This document shows positions 51,222-61,852 of a stretch of 64,000 bases of DNA, one piece after another. This DNA is from Limnobaculum xujianqingii (GTDB taxonomy: Bacteria > Pseudomonadota > Gammaproteobacteria > Enterobacterales > Enterobacteriaceae), in NCBI RefSeq assembly GCF_013394855.1, contig NZ_JABMLK010000001.1, positions 1,507,501-1,571,500 of the forward strand. The letters are read 5' to 3'. The position numbers and the translations under genes were made by a program. The number at the start of each line of letters is the position of its first letter. The stretch's first letter is position 1. The notes beneath the pieces were generated by a model. It worked only from the letters and a program-made list of their open reading frames with translations. It made no database searches and was not told the DNA's origin.

Positions 51222-53152
51222 TATTTATTATTCTCATACCATAACTGAAACATTAATATATTCCACAATTTATGTTGCCAGTTTCTCTTACCTGAAAGGT
51301 GTTCTTCCCAAAGTTTTTTTACTACCTTGTGTTCCAAAAAGCCTTCTTCAATCAATCTTTTTTCATCAAGTAACGCTTCAGCCCATTCCTTTAAAGGGCC
51401 TCTTAGCCAAATTCCAATAGGAATACCAAACCCTTTCTTAGGTCTTTCAATTAAATTTCGAGGAACATATTTATATAAAACCTCACGCAGGCACCATTTA
51501 GAAGTATTGTTATAAATCTTATATTCAACAGGTAGCGATAGTGCAAATTCAACAATCTCACGCCCTAAAAAAGGAACTCTGGTTTCTAATGATACAGCCA
51601 TAGCTGCCCTATCTACTTTTACTAGAATATCATCCGGTAGATATGTCAGCATATCCAGAACCATCATATTATCAATATCATGTGATAAAGATGGCAATCT
51701 ATCTCTATTTTTCATTATATCAGTAGATTTTGTTGCACCTAAAACCAATTCCTCAGGGAAAAGCCAATGCACAATCAAGTTATTATAAACTTCCATGACA
51801 CTATCTGAAGTTATAATATGAGTAGACTTATATAGCTTATCGCCAAAATTTGATATCCTATATTTTTTAGGCAATAAACTACCCAGGAAATTCCACACAG
51901 ATATAGGCAAAAGAAATATAAGCTTAGACAGCAAAATTCTACTCAACTTAGGGAAACATACTAACCTTTTCCATAAATTATATGCCATTGTATAACGTGT
52001 ATAACCAGCAAATAACTCATCACCAGCATCGCCAGAAAGTGAGACTGTAACATGTTCTTGAGTCATCTTTGAAACAAGATATGTTGGAATTTGTGATGAA
52101 TCAGAAAAGGGCTCGTCATATATTTCATGAAGTAAAGGTATTGTATTTAAAACATCTTCAGGTGAGATATATAATTCCGTATGCTGCGTACCTAAATGTT
52201 CTGCAATACGTTTAGCATAAATGGCTTCATTGTATTCTTCCTCATGAAACCCTATTGAAAATGTTTTAACAGGGGTATCAGATCGAGCCTGCATTAATGC
52301 CACAATAATTGACGAGTCAACTCCTCCAGATAAAAAAGCCCCCAAAGGTACATCGGCAATCATTTGCTGCCCTACAGATTTTTTCAATAATTTTTCAAGG
52401 GTAAGCACAGCTTCGTTTTCTGTACCATCAAATAGTTTAATGTTTTTACATATAGATTTGACTGACCAATATTCGGTTGTCTGAATTGAATAATCATCCA
52501 AATTAAGCGTAATGAAATGGCCTGGAAATAGTTTGTAAATATCTTTGTAAATTGAATGAGGGGCGGGTATATAACTATATTTCAACATCGTAGCGATAGA
52601 TTCACGGTCTATTTCACCAATAAAGTCCGGATGACATTTAAATGATTTAATTGTAGAACCAAAGAAAAATATTTCTTTTTGCCAGCCATAATATAATGGT
52701 TTTTCCCCCATTCTATCTCGGCCTAATATCAATGTGTTCATTTCCCTGTCAAATAAAGCAAAAGCAAACATGCCATCAGACATTTCTAATGTTTTCTGAA
52801 CACCCCAATGTTCAAAACCAGTGAGTAAAGTCTCTGTATCCGAATGACCATGCCATTGTATATCAAAGAACTCATTGCATAATTTATTTCTTAACTCCAA
52901 GTGATTATAAATTTCACCATTATATGCAATTACATATTTACCCGAATGAGAAACAGCTGGCTGGTAACCTGACGAAGAGAGATCAACAATTGCCAATCGT
53001 CGATGAGAAAAACCCAACTTAGCAGTACGTTCTACCCAAACACCACTACTATCAGGCCCTCGATTAAATAAAGCATCTCCCATATTTTTCAAAATCAGTT
53101 CAGCATCGATTGGAAAATTACCACGATTAACAAAACCTGAAAAACCACACAT
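51221..53152 (-). CDS. Asparagine synthase-like amidotransferase (WbpS-like)
   Basis: A 643-residue class II glutamine amidotransferase. Cys2 (MCGFSGF) is the glutaminase nucleophile and RGPDSSG and [12 protein letters not shown] belong to that domain. The synthetase half carries the ATP PPi loop SGGVDSS (about 270). In O-antigen clusters such proteins, for example Pseudomonas WbpS, are thought to amidate hexosaminuronic acids, which fits the TviB/TviC-like genes of this cluster. It is one-base coupled (TAATG) to genes on both sides. Confidence 0.85.
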   Translation of the reverse strand: MCGFSGFVNRGNFPIDAELILKNMGDALFNRGPDSSGVWVERTAKLGFSHRRLAIVDLSSSGYQPAVSHSGKYVIAYNGEIYNHLELRNKLCNEFFDIQWHGHSDTETLLTGFEHWGVQKTLEMSDGMFAFALFDREMNTLILGRDRMGEKPLYYGWQKEIFFFGSTIKSFKCHPDFIGEIDRESIATMLKYSYIPAPHSIYKDIYKLFPGHFITLNLDDYSIQTTEYWSVKSICKNIKLFDGTENEAVLTLEKLLKKSVGQQMIADVPLGAFLSGGVDSSIIVALMQARSDTPVKTFSIGFHEEEYNEAIYAKRIAEHLGTQHTELYISPEDVLNTIPLLHEIYDEPFSDSSQIPTYLVSKMTQEHVTVSLSGDAGDELFAGYTRYTMAYNLWKRLVCFPKLSRILLSKLIFLLPISVWNFLGSLLPKKYRISNFGDKLYKSTHIITSDSVMEVYNNLIVHWLFPEELVLGATKSTDIMKNRDRLPSLSHDIDNMMVLDMLTYLPDDILVKVDRAAMAVSLETRVPFLGREIVEFALSLPVEYKIYNNTSKWCLREVLYKYVPRNLIERPKKGFGIPIGIWLRGPLKEWAEALLDEKRLIEEGFLEHKVVKKLWEEHLSGKRNWQHKLWNILMFQLWYENNK

Positions 53153-54270
53153 TAATCATTCTTCCTTAATTTTTCATAAAGTAGTTCATACTGTTCAGAT
53201 ATTTTCTCCATCGAATAGCAATCTACTATTCTCTTAGAAGCCGTAGCACCCAAGGATAACTGAATTTCTGGTCTATTCAGTACATATTCAATACTTGATG
53301 TTAAGGACTCTATTGTGGGCTCTGAAAAAACAACGGAATCTCCACCAAGTACACGAGAATCACCAACATCAGTCGCAACACAAGGCAATCCAATAGCCAT
53401 AGCTTCTGCTAACCCATTAGGAAATCCCTCTGAGCGGGAAGGCATACAAAATAGATCAAATGCAGATAAACAATCTCTGACATTATTATGCTCGCCTAAT
53501 AAAATAAAAAAATCTTGTAATCCCAGGTCATTAATAAGTTGAACTAATTCATCATTAGACTTATCACATCCCCTACCTACTAAGATAAATTTAAGATTTG
53601 AAAATTTTTGAACTAAAGGGTTTACTGCTTTAACAAAAATGTCTTGCCCCTTATCATTATGATAGCGTCCAACACATCCAATGACTTTAGTCTCAGTATT
53701 TATAGCCCAAGAGTTTCTTAACAAACCCCTCGCATTCTGATTATGCTTCCATTGATTAATATCATAACCATTTGAGATAACCATCATTTTTCTTTTTGCA
53801 TAACCATAAGATATATGTGACTTTCTGGCCGCATCTGCGACACAAATAATATATTTGGGTATCACATATGACAATAGAGCTCCAAGTTTCATTATAACAT
53901 AAGTAGCTTTATTGCCTGTTGGTACAAAAGTACAACGAATTCCCCATATAATATTTTTGCAACCAACCAAAAATGCAGATACTCCACCAATAAAATTAGC
54001 GTGATACATCCATGTTTGCACTATTGAAGGATTAATTTCATGCAGTAACTTCGATAATTTAAAAATAACAATGGGAACAGATAACAAGCCAGTTAGACCC
54101 AAACTATATACTTTGAAACCTTTAAGTTTTAACTCATTACCAATATGGCCGACATCAGTTAATGAAATAATCACAACATCATCTTTATTATTTGTCCTTG
54201 ACGTAACCAAACGGCCTAAAGACATTTCAGCACCACCAACATCTAATCCAATTATAATATGAGCAATCAT
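53152..54270 (-). CDS. GT4 glycosyltransferase, cluster B
   Basis: A 372-residue GT-B enzyme. [17 protein letters not shown] is the acceptor-side glycine-rich motif; [16 protein letters not shown] and [19 protein letters not shown] with its E-x7-E pair bind the nucleotide sugar. Donor and linkage are unknown. Its stop overlaps the start of the asparagine synthase-like gene. Confidence 0.83.
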   Translation of the reverse strand: MIAHIIIGLDVGGAEMSLGRLVTSRTNNKDDVVIISLTDVGHIGNELKLKGFKVYSLGLTGLLSVPIVIFKLSKLLHEINPSIVQTWMYHANFIGGVSAFLVGCKNIIWGIRCTFVPTGNKATYVIMKLGALLSYVIPKYIICVADAARKSHISYGYAKRKMMVISNGYDINQWKHNQNARGLLRNSWAINTETKVIGCVGRYHNDKGQDIFVKAVNPLVQKFSNLKFILVGRGCDKSNDELVQLINDLGLQDFFILLGEHNNVRDCLSAFDLFCMPSRSEGFPNGLAEAMAIGLPCVATDVGDSRVLGGDSVVFSEPTIESLTSSIEYVLNRPEIQLSLGATASKRIVDCYSMEKISEQYELLYEKLRKND

Positions 54271-54286
54271 TTAACAACCTAAAGTA

Positions 54287-55276
54287 TCATTTTAGTAAAA
54301 GAAACCACTGACTAATGAATAGAATCATACACAATACAATAAAAAGAAGCCGATAATCTTTCCTAGTCGAAAACATAGATAAAAAAACAAATAAAAACGC
54401 TGACTCAAACACTCTTGCTGTCACTGCTAAAGTAAAATAAGTAGACAAATAAAAACCAACTGAAAATAATGAATAGAATTCATTCCTTATCCAGTTACTA
54501 CTTTGAAGGATAAAAAGAAAGAAAAATACACTCCAAATTAAAAAACCTAAACCACTACCATCAGGTAATACATTGACATATTGTTCAGCCTGTCGAGCAC
54601 CGCTAAACTGTATTATGTAGGGAAAAAGAAAAGTTAATAAAAAGGTAAAAATGATATACAATAACATTACTTCTCTTGGCGATAAGATAAAACCGCTAAA
54701 TTTATATTTCTTAATTAATTCTGAAAAAATATAAATAGGTAATAAAAAGAAAAAACTCGCATGAATAAAAGGCGTCATAAACAATAATAGGTATTTAAAT
54801 CTATTATTTACAAGGAAAGCGAAAATAAAAATAGCAACCGCAACACCTTGTCTCAAATGTGTCGTGTGATTCTTTAATACCTGAGGCATCAATAAAACAA
54901 GAATAAGAATAAATAAACTTGTTTTACTATAACCTATTCTCAAGAATGAATAAGATACAAGGAATGAACTAAAAAAGATAATAAAACGAACAGTATTCTC
55001 ACCACCAAATATAGAAGATATTAAAACATTCAAATACAACCAAACTGGCTCATTTGTTAAATATGGTAAAAAACCATCATTAAGATTTCTTTCTAAGATA
55101 ATTCTGGAGCTATTAGCGTAGTTAAGATAATTATCCCTATCCTGAAACACATCCATTGGTAATAAAGTCAAAATAATAGCGTAAAAAAGAGATATTAAAA
55201 CGCATATAAATATAACGTTTTTTGACGCATTATTTTTTAAAAATGATGGTTGTGATACTGGATATACAATAGCCAT
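54287..55276 (-). CDS. wzy: EpsG-family polymerase (Wzy), cluster B
   Basis: A 329-residue membrane protein with about nine helices. DVFQDRDNYLNYANSS, then NEPVWLYLN and THLRQGVAVAIFIFA are hallmarks of the EpsG/Wzy family that polymerises surface polysaccharide. It differs in type from the cluster A polymerase. It sits between two glycosyltransferase genes. Confidence 0.8.
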   Translation of the reverse strand: MAIVYPVSQPSFLKNNASKNVIFICVLISLFYAIILTLLPMDVFQDRDNYLNYANSSRIILERNLNDGFLPYLTNEPVWLYLNVLISSIFGGENTVRFIIFFSSFLVSYSFLRIGYSKTSLFILILVLLMPQVLKNHTTHLRQGVAVAIFIFAFLVNNRFKYLLLFMTPFIHASFFFLLPIYIFSELIKKYKFSGFILSPREVMLLYIIFTFLLTFLFPYIIQFSGARQAEQYVNVLPDGSGLGFLIWSVFFFLFILQSSNWIRNEFYSLFSVGFYLSTYFTLAVTARVFESAFLFVFLSMFSTRKDYRLLFIVLCMILFISQWFLLLK

Positions 55277-55341
55277 TAGTTATACCATTTTCATACGATA
55301 ACTAAATAACATGAATTAATTTTCATGTATTCAGATAATTT

Positions 55342-56640
55342 CTATGGAGACTCTCTAACAACAGAGGATAGTGTTTTCCCACTCATTCTACAGCGAATGG
55401 AATATAAAAACAAACTACAAGCATAACGGATACGACCGATAAGAGATGATTCATTTTTCACACTGGAAATATCAATTTCCCTGAGCGAAATTCCGTTAAA
55501 GTTGTCCACACAACTTTCTATAGAAAATAGTTCTGCTTTATTTTTATTTTTTTCCGATAATGAAGCTATTTCGTTATCGTTTAATTTCATATAGTTATAA
55601 ATCAACTCCTCAACCCCTACTTTATCTTGCGGCATGCCATCTTCGTTGTAAGAAAAACCTTTTATATCACAAAAAAAGCCATATGTCTGTGGGGTTTCGA
55701 TATTCTCTATACCTATAATAGAAGGTATACCTAAGCCAGCCGCTTCAACAATTGCTGTACCTGAACCAATAAATAAATCGTATTGCATGATAGTTGAACA
55801 AAATTTAGAATAGTCCAAGTTCCCTCTTAAACTAATATTATCACTCAACCCTAATGTATTAATTTTGTTATTTATCTCATTATATAGTGTCCCATTACCA
55901 TAGATATCATATATGACCTTGCACCCGTGTTGTTTCAAATTAGCAACAACATCCACCATCCAAAGATTATATTTTTTAAAATACTCTAATCGACCAACTG
56001 AACATATTCTAATGCTATGGTTATCGTTTGGCCTTTCCATACTTTGATTAACAATGGTATTTTTACTTATTACACCCAAAGGGAAAAGATTTACTTTTGA
56101 AAAATCTCTTTTATTATGAGAATTATAAAAATTTATCATGTTATCATTGAAAAATATGATATTTTTATCACTCAGTATATTGAAAAATATCTTTCTATTG
56201 ACCATCTCAAAATAAGGTAAATTCTTATCAAGGCCTTTCCATACGAACTCTAATGAATGATACAAACCTATTGACAAAGGTATATTTTCCCCAAGCTTTT
56301 TAAAAAAAATAAATGAAAAAACAGCACACCAACCACAAGATACATGAACATGTTCCGCGTTATGAAATATATTGAAAACCTTATTCATATTTAATGGCAG
56401 AAAAAAATATGCATGAGGAGGTAATATCTTTGTCAAAAATCCCCCAAAAAATAACAAATCAGAAATAAAATATACTGAAGCATATTTTCTAGCCTCACTT
56501 AACAAATCAGGATTACTTGAACTTTCATCAGACAAGAGAACAATCGTTGTTTTTAATCCTCTTTTCAATCGCTCTTTAGCCATTCTAATGAAAAATGTTT
56601 CTACACCACCTAATGCTAATGACCCATGTACAAATATCAT
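55342..56640 (-). CDS. GT4-type glycosyltransferase, cluster B
   Basis: A 432-residue GT-B protein with FVHGSLALGGVETFFIRMA at the N-terminus and SVGRLEYFKKYNLWMVD plus IGSGTAIVEAAGLG in the donor domain. The substrate is unknown. Its start overlaps the wzx stop by four bases. The C-terminal ~50 residues form an unassigned basic extension. Confidence 0.82.
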   Translation of the reverse strand: MIFVHGSLALGGVETFFIRMAKERLKRGLKTTIVLLSDESSSNPDLLSEARKYASVYFISDLLFFGGFLTKILPPHAYFFLPLNMNKVFNIFHNAEHVHVSCGWCAVFSFIFFKKLGENIPLSIGLYHSLEFVWKGLDKNLPYFEMVNRKIFFNILSDKNIIFFNDNMINFYNSHNKRDFSKVNLFPLGVISKNTIVNQSMERPNDNHSIRICSVGRLEYFKKYNLWMVDVVANLKQHGCKVIYDIYGNGTLYNEINNKINTLGLSDNISLRGNLDYSKFCSTIMQYDLFIGSGTAIVEAAGLGIPSIIGIENIETPQTYGFFCDIKGFSYNEDGMPQDKVGVEELIYNYMKLNDNEIASLSEKNKNKAELFSIESCVDNFNGISLREIDISSVKNESSLIGRIRYACSLFLYSIRCRMSGKTLSSVVRESP

Positions 56641-58055
56641 TTTATAAACCTAGAAATTATATATCTATAAGAATCTAAATACACATCATAGAAAAATATG
56701 ATGGAAATAAAGATTGGAATTAACCAAACTGAATACATTAAATACTGATATTCTGGACCACATAAACTGAAGATAATTGATGTAATAACCAATATAAAGA
56801 CAGAGAATGATATTTTGACAGTAGGCAATTTAATCCAAATCCAACTAGAAAATAATACTTTCAAAAGGAAAAAAAAATAAAATGCTATGACTGTTGATAT
56901 TGCGGCACCTTTTGCGCCTAATAAAGGAACAAAATTATAGTTACAAATTACATTTACAACCAAAGCCATTATCGTTATAAAAGATAGATAAATAGTTTTC
57001 CTTTTAATACTTATACCAATACCTGTGATCTCTGATAAAACAATAAGAAAAGAAGGCATTACACAAACTACAATAATATAGTTAATACCTGAGTAATTCT
57101 TAGGTAAAATATCATCAATGATCCAAGAAAAACACCCAACTAAAGTCATTAAAACAATAGCAACAACCGTCATTCTATTTCCAATGATGATTAGTTTCTC
57201 ATGGTCAAAACCATTAGCTATCCATTTATATATCATTGGTTGCCATATGGTTGAAAATACTTGTTGAACTAATACTGATATCGCAGCGATATTTACAGCC
57301 ATTGTATAAATGCCCAACTCAGATAATGTTGAATATTTTGTTATAAATATACGGTCTGAGTAACTTAGCCCCCAAAAAGCAAGGCTACTTAAAATTAATG
57401 GAATACCAAAAGCAGATAACTTAATTATTTTTTCATATTCAATCTTTTGTTTTATACCATCTTTTATTATTTTTCTGAGAAAATAAAATAAAACGATGAC
57501 AACAGCGCTCCAACTTATGATATGAACTAAAGACAATGTTATAAAATCATCAGTTCCTTTCTTCCATAAAACAAAAAAGAGCAAAATTAATAGCACTAAC
57601 TTTGGTATTATACGCGTAATTGAGTAAGCAATTGGTTTTTCTTCCATTCGAAGAAAAACAGAGAAGAAACGCTCAAAAAACAAAACAAACACAAAAGAAG
57701 ATAAAAGAAATAGTAGATAGTAATTATTATACTCAAATATTTTTTTGAGATATGTCTCAAAAAATAAAAATAATATTACAAAAAATAATAATAATAATGA
57801 TAGGCCTGGTAATATGCAAGCATTAAAGAGTGAACATCTACCCCTTTTATCTACTTCATTATACTCTCTAACATAAGCTTGATCTAAACCAAGACTAAAT
57901 ATAACTACAATTAAAGATGATATTATTTGCAATAAACCAAAACGGCCTATATCTTCTTGGCTAAAGATATAGGCAGTCAATGGCAATGAGACTAATGTTA
58001 AAGCGGCTGATATTATTGGCCCAAAACTATATGAACCTATTGTTTTAATATTCAT
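56637..58055 (-). CDS. wzx: O-unit flippase Wzx, cluster B
   Basis: A 472-residue MOP-superfamily polysaccharide exporter with about twelve to fourteen membrane segments (GPIISAALTLVSLPLTAYIFSQEDIGRFG near the start, given here only as its core LTLVSLPLTAYIFS). It is unrelated in detail to the cluster A Wzx and so probably handles a different repeat unit. It lies between the TviC-like epimerase and a glycosyltransferase. Confidence 0.87.
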   Translation of the reverse strand: MNIKTIGSYSFGPIISAALTLVSLPLTAYIFSQEDIGRFGLLQIISSLIVVIFSLGLDQAYVREYNEVDKRGRCSLFNACILPGLSLLLLFFVILFLFFETYLKKIFEYNNYYLLFLLSSFVFVLFFERFFSVFLRMEEKPIAYSITRIIPKLVLLILLFFVLWKKGTDDFITLSLVHIISWSAVVIVLFYFLRKIIKDGIKQKIEYEKIIKLSAFGIPLILSSLAFWGLSYSDRIFITKYSTLSELGIYTMAVNIAAISVLVQQVFSTIWQPMIYKWIANGFDHEKLIIIGNRMTVVAIVLMTLVGCFSWIIDDILPKNYSGINYIIVVCVMPSFLIVLSEITGIGISIKRKTIYLSFITIMALVVNVICNYNFVPLLGAKGAAISTVIAFYFFFLLKVLFSSWIWIKLPTVKISFSVFILVITSIIFSLCGPEYQYLMYSVWLIPIFISIIFFYDVYLDSYRYIISRFIK

Positions 58056-58101
58056 TTATATAATGTAGATAGTTTGTTAACGTACATAAATCACGCAACC
58101 T

Positions 58102-59139
58102 TTAACATTGGTTAAAATCTTTCTTAATATACCATGGCATTGAAATTTCTAAACCTTGTTTCACTGTATAGTTAGGTATATACCCAAGCTGACTACATAT
58201 TTTAGATATGTCTGCCTGAGAATGTTTTACATCACCAATACGGAAATCCTGATAAATTGGTTTTTTACTATGAAAAACGTCATTCTCTTTTAAATAAAAT
58301 TGAATATACTTAACCAATTGATTTAACGTCGTTCTATCTCCAACAGCCACATTAAACACTTCACTTTTAACTGGAGAACTTAACGCTGCAAGAATATTAG
58401 CTTGAACTATATTTCTAATAAAACAAAAATCTCTACTTGTTTCACCATCACCATTAATAATGACATCACTCCCATGTATCATTTGTGATATCCATTTGGG
58501 TATCACTGCTGCATATGCACCATTAGGGTTTTGACGAGGACCAAATACATTGAAATAACGTAGACCAATGCAATGGAATGAATAGCAACGACTATATACG
58601 TCCGCATATAATTCATTAACATATTTTGTTACTGCATAAGGTGATAGAGGATTACCAATACGATCCTCTACTTTTGGTAATGCAGGATGATCGCCATAAG
58701 TAGAACTACTTGCTGCATATACAAAACTTTTAACTCTTTCCTCTTTTGCAGCTGTTAATATATTTAAGTACCCTGAAATATTCGTAGAGTTTGTTGTAAT
58801 TGGATCATTTATTGAACGAGGAACAGAGCCCAATGCAGCCTGATGTAATACATAGTCCACTCCCTTTACAACTTTCTCACACGTAGAGTAATCTCTAATA
58901 TCTCCTTTAAAAAAAGTAAAATTTTTCCATTGAGTTTCAGAAACTAAACTTTTAACCTCATCAAGATTATATTGAAATCCTGTAGAAAAATTATCTAATC
59001 CTATAATTTTTTGGTCTAACTTTAGTAAATTTTCCAATAGATTAGATCCGATAAATCCAGCTACACCTGTGATTAACCAAGTCTTAGTCTCTCTCTTCAA
59101 ATTTTCAAACGCTTTATCAATTGCAGTCATAACATTCAT
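58102..59139 (-). CDS. tviC: TviC/WbpP-like UDP-sugar 4-epimerase
   Basis: A 345-residue extended short-chain dehydrogenase closely resembling TviC of the Vi capsule ([18 protein letters not shown] NAD motif, [41 protein letters not shown]). The catalytic Tyr-Lys pair is in [16 protein letters not shown]. It interconverts UDP-GlcNAc(A) and UDP-GalNAc(A). Together with the adjacent TviB-like dehydrogenase it should yield UDP-GalNAc-uronic acid. Confidence 0.9.
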   Translation of the reverse strand: MNVMTAIDKAFENLKRETKTWLITGVAGFIGSNLLENLLKLDQKIIGLDNFSTGFQYNLDEVKSLVSETQWKNFTFFKGDIRDYSTCEKVVKGVDYVLHQAALGSVPRSINDPITTNSTNISGYLNILTAAKEERVKSFVYAASSSTYGDHPALPKVEDRIGNPLSPYAVTKYVNELYADVYSRCYSFHCIGLRYFNVFGPRQNPNGAYAAVIPKWISQMIHGSDVIINGDGETSRDFCFIRNIVQANILAALSSPVKSEVFNVAVGDRTTLNQLVKYIQFYLKENDVFHSKKPIYQDFRIGDVKHSQADISKICSQLGYIPNYTVKQGLEISMPWYIKKDFNQC

Positions 59140-59158
59140 TACCCATAGGTCATTAACT

Positions 59159-60442
59159 TTACAAGCGTATATCTGATTCTTCTTTTGAGAACAGATACTT
59201 TAGATCATATAAAACGTGTTCTTTCTTACCTAAGTTACGGATTGCTTCAACGCCAATATCTTTGAATTCCTGGTGTGCGACAGCGACTACAATCGCATCA
59301 TAACTATTATTAGAAACTTTATCTTTCAAATTAATATTATATACATGCTTAGCTTCTTCAATAGAAGCCCAAGGATCATAAACATCAACGTTTATACCAT
59401 ATTCTTTTAATTCATTATAAATATCAAAAATCTTCGTATTTCTAACATCAGGGCAATTCTCTTTAAATGCTAATCCCATTATTAATACGTTTGCACCATT
59501 AACATGTATACGCTTATGTAGCATGGATTTTACTAATTGAGATGAAACATAACGTCCCATTCCATCATTAATTCTGCGACCAGCTAATATAACTTCTGGA
59601 CGGTATCCGATAGATTGCGCTTTATGAGTTAGATAATATGGATCCACACCAATACAATGACCACCAACAAGACCTGGACGGAAAGGTAAGAAATTCCATT
59701 TAGTACCAGCGGCTTCTAATATAGCTTCAGTATCGATTCCCATTTTATTAAAAATAATCGCTAATTCATTGATTAGTGCTATATTCAAGTCTCGTTGAGT
59801 ATTTTCAATAACTTTTGCAGCCTCTGCAACTTTAATTGAAGATGCTTTATGTGTACCAGCAGTAATAATTTGCTGATAAAGAGTATCAACAAATGAAGCG
59901 ATTGCTGGAGTCGAACCAGACGTAACTTTTTTAATATTTGTTACTCGATGAGTTTTATCACCCGGATTAATTCTCTCTGGGCTATAGCCAACAAAGAAAT
60001 CCCTATTGAATTTCAGTCCTGATACCGTTTCAAGAATAGGAACACAATCGTCTTCAGTTGCTCCAGGATATACTGTTGATTCATAGATAACTACATCATT
60101 ATATTTTATTACTTTTCCTAATAATTCAGAAGCCTTAATCAGTGGGCTAAGGTCGGGTTGATGATGTTCATCAATAGGTGTTGGTACTGTAACAATATAA
60201 ATAGATGCTTTTTTTAAATTTTCAATATCACATGTATACTGGAGATATTTAGCGTCTCCTAGCTCAATAGAAGAAACTTCTAATGTGTGATCTTTTCCTG
60301 AAGTGAGTTCAGTAATACGCTTAGCATTAATATCGAAACCTATTGTATTAAATTTTTTACCAAATTCTACCGCCAAAGGTAATCCTACATAACCTAACCC
60401 AACAATAGCAATTACATCGCTCTTTAATAACTCTCTAGACAT
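59159..60442 (-). CDS. tviB: TviB/WbpO-like UDP-N-acetylhexosamine 6-dehydrogenase
   Basis: A 427-residue NAD-dependent nucleotide-sugar dehydrogenase. The Rossmann motif is [16 protein letters not shown], the catalytic Cys lies in [16 protein letters not shown], and Lys in [15 protein letters not shown]. The resemblance to Vi-antigen TviB extends to the C-terminus ([15 protein letters not shown], SDIRL). It oxidises C6 to a uronic acid. It is the first intact gene of cluster B, preceded by a ruined wzz. Confidence 0.92.
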   Translation of the reverse strand: MSRELLKSDVIAIVGLGYVGLPLAVEFGKKFNTIGFDINAKRITELTSGKDHTLEVSSIELGDAKYLQYTCDIENLKKASIYIVTVPTPIDEHHQPDLSPLIKASELLGKVIKYNDVVIYESTVYPGATEDDCVPILETVSGLKFNRDFFVGYSPERINPGDKTHRVTNIKKVTSGSTPAIASFVDTLYQQIITAGTHKASSIKVAEAAKVIENTQRDLNIALINELAIIFNKMGIDTEAILEAAGTKWNFLPFRPGLVGGHCIGVDPYYLTHKAQSIGYRPEVILAGRRINDGMGRYVSSQLVKSMLHKRIHVNGANVLIMGLAFKENCPDVRNTKIFDIYNELKEYGINVDVYDPWASIEEAKHVYNINLKDKVSNNSYDAIVVAVAHQEFKDIGVEAIRNLGKKEHVLYDLKYLFSKEESDIRL

Positions 60443-60496
60443 TTTTAAGAAACCTTAACTTAATTTATATAATATTAAATTATCAATTGAAACTTA

Positions 60497-60850
60497 TTAA
60501 TTCAAAGCATTGAGTCTTTTCGACTCATTATAAATAATCACAATCCCGAAACCAATTATTCTATCAAGAATAACACCTATAATTAGAATTAATCCTATTT
60601 TTGGCTGTTCTTTACTTATAGGTACAATTGGACTTTTTAAATAGCTAACTATCTGACTATAGCACTATTAGCTTAAAAATTATCTAAACTAATGAACTGC
60701 TTTTGATAATGTATCTAGTTCTATAGGTCATTTATTAATGCTTTCAGCCATAATCGCTAATACATCTTTACCTAAAAGAAATTAAGATGCCCCATCAAGT
60801 TTACTTTAATTCAATCCATTTAGGTTTAATTATATTAGATTCTTCGGTCA
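60497..60850 (-). pseudogene. wzz pseudogene (C-terminal half), cluster B
   Basis: On the minus strand, broken frames encode GKDVLAIMAESINK and YLKSPIVPISKEQPKIGLIL..., which align with GKDALSAMSESIEK and YLKSPISPTNKDKP in the intact Wzz at 47281-48357. Stops and frame changes separate them. The frame ends ESKRLNALN at 60497. The N-terminal half is missing, with IS1-like sequence upstream. Cluster B once had its own chain-length regulator. Confidence 0.85.
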
Positions 60851-60944
60851 TATATTTATATTGTAGATGGCATTACAATATATGATGCTAACGCTCGATA
60901 AATATATCAATGCTATTATCATGCATTTCTACGATTTTGAGTAC

Positions 60945-61345
60945 CTTTGCCGACTTTGATTCTTTTGTTGCCAACAAATTATCACGTTTCATCCACTTCA
61001 CTAATTAGCTGAATTGCCAGATTATCCAGTAGAAGAGAGATTACGTTTTGTGGCGAGAATTCTTTAATGTGCACAACGGCATTAGTGTCGATATGCAATC
61101 AGTTTCTCGAATACCGGTATTACTTATAACAAGAGCAATAATTTGTGTTTTTATTCACTATTTGCAGGCACAATATTCAAGTTGAAACTTCTACAGCATA
61201 CCTGACAACAATAATGCTGATGTCCAGTACTCCCTTGCCCATACCTTTTCACTAGAGCTATTTTTGCTTACAAAGTGGGCATTTCAAAAATCCACCTCAG
61301 CTATCAGAACCTCTTAAATAAAAACAGGGTTTATCTGATGATCTC
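60945..61345 (-). mobile_element. IS1-family remnant
   Basis: Minus-strand fragments in several frames match IS1 InsA (LKCPLCK; GSTGHQHYCCQVCCRSFNLN; NTGIRETDCI...LKNSRHK) and the start of InsB (LLLDNLAIQLISEVDET, two stops, FVGNKRIKVG). The order is correct but every frame is broken. It lies between the cluster B JUMPstart and the wzz pseudogene. The outer boundaries are approximate. Confidence 0.75.
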
Positions 61346-61500
61346 CGGACTTAATACATAACTTAAATTAGAATACAAGTAAATCCAAATATCCAATATT
61401 AATTGGATTCATTTGCAATTAATACAATGGTTATATTTTCATGATACTAATGTGACATTTTTGTATTATTCTAATTGACAATAGTTTAACTATTTTATAT

Positions 61501-61536
61501 ATGCTACCGCCTTGGCTTAATAGCTACCAGCACACT
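61501..61536 (-). promoter_or_regulatory. JUMPstart/ops element of cluster B
   Basis: The minus strand reads GTGCTGGTAGCTATTAAGCC followed by AAGGCGGTAGCAT, an excellent match to the JUMPstart CTCTGGTAGCTGTTAAGCCA...GGCGGTAGCGTG. It is about 1.06 kb upstream of tviB, with IS1 debris and the wzz pseudogene in between, and should recruit RfaH to the cluster B transcript. Confidence 0.92.
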
Positions 61537-61852
61537 AAAATAAGGAATAATATTCGTTCCTCATAATGTTATACCTTGATTTATTATCATCATTTTTTAA
61601 AAATTTATTTTCTCATTAGCATTTAACAGCGTACTTATATACCAAAGTTTATAAAATCAATTACAATAACGTTCTTCTATTTGAGCCTTTGACTATACTA
61701 TGCCCACTAAATTTCATCAAAGGTTATATTACTTCTTATAAAACTTATTCCTTAATCACATATCGATATGCCAAAACTTTCCTTTACGCTACAGGGTTTA
61801 GCGCTATGCTATATGGGTTCTCTAAAAAACTCATAATATTAAAGGATAAACC
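61537..61852. promoter_or_regulatory. Divergent promoter region, cluster B and cysK
   Basis: This 316-bp AT-rich stretch should hold the cluster B promoter (minus) and the cysK promoter (plus). For cysK, TTTACG (61783-61788), a 16-base spacer and TATGCT (61805-61810) form a weak activator-type promoter, as expected for CysB control. For cluster B, TTGATT and TATA-like sequences occur around 61640-61670 without a clear best pair. No gene is seen. Confidence 0.4.

Noticed and set aside
60945..61060. Alternative reading of this stretch as more of the wzz pseudogene (KRDNLLATKESKSAKVLK)
   Set aside because: The IS1 InsB match (LISEVDET, two stops, FVGNKRIKVG) following InsA in the right order explains it better, though the exact IS1/wzz junction is uncertain.
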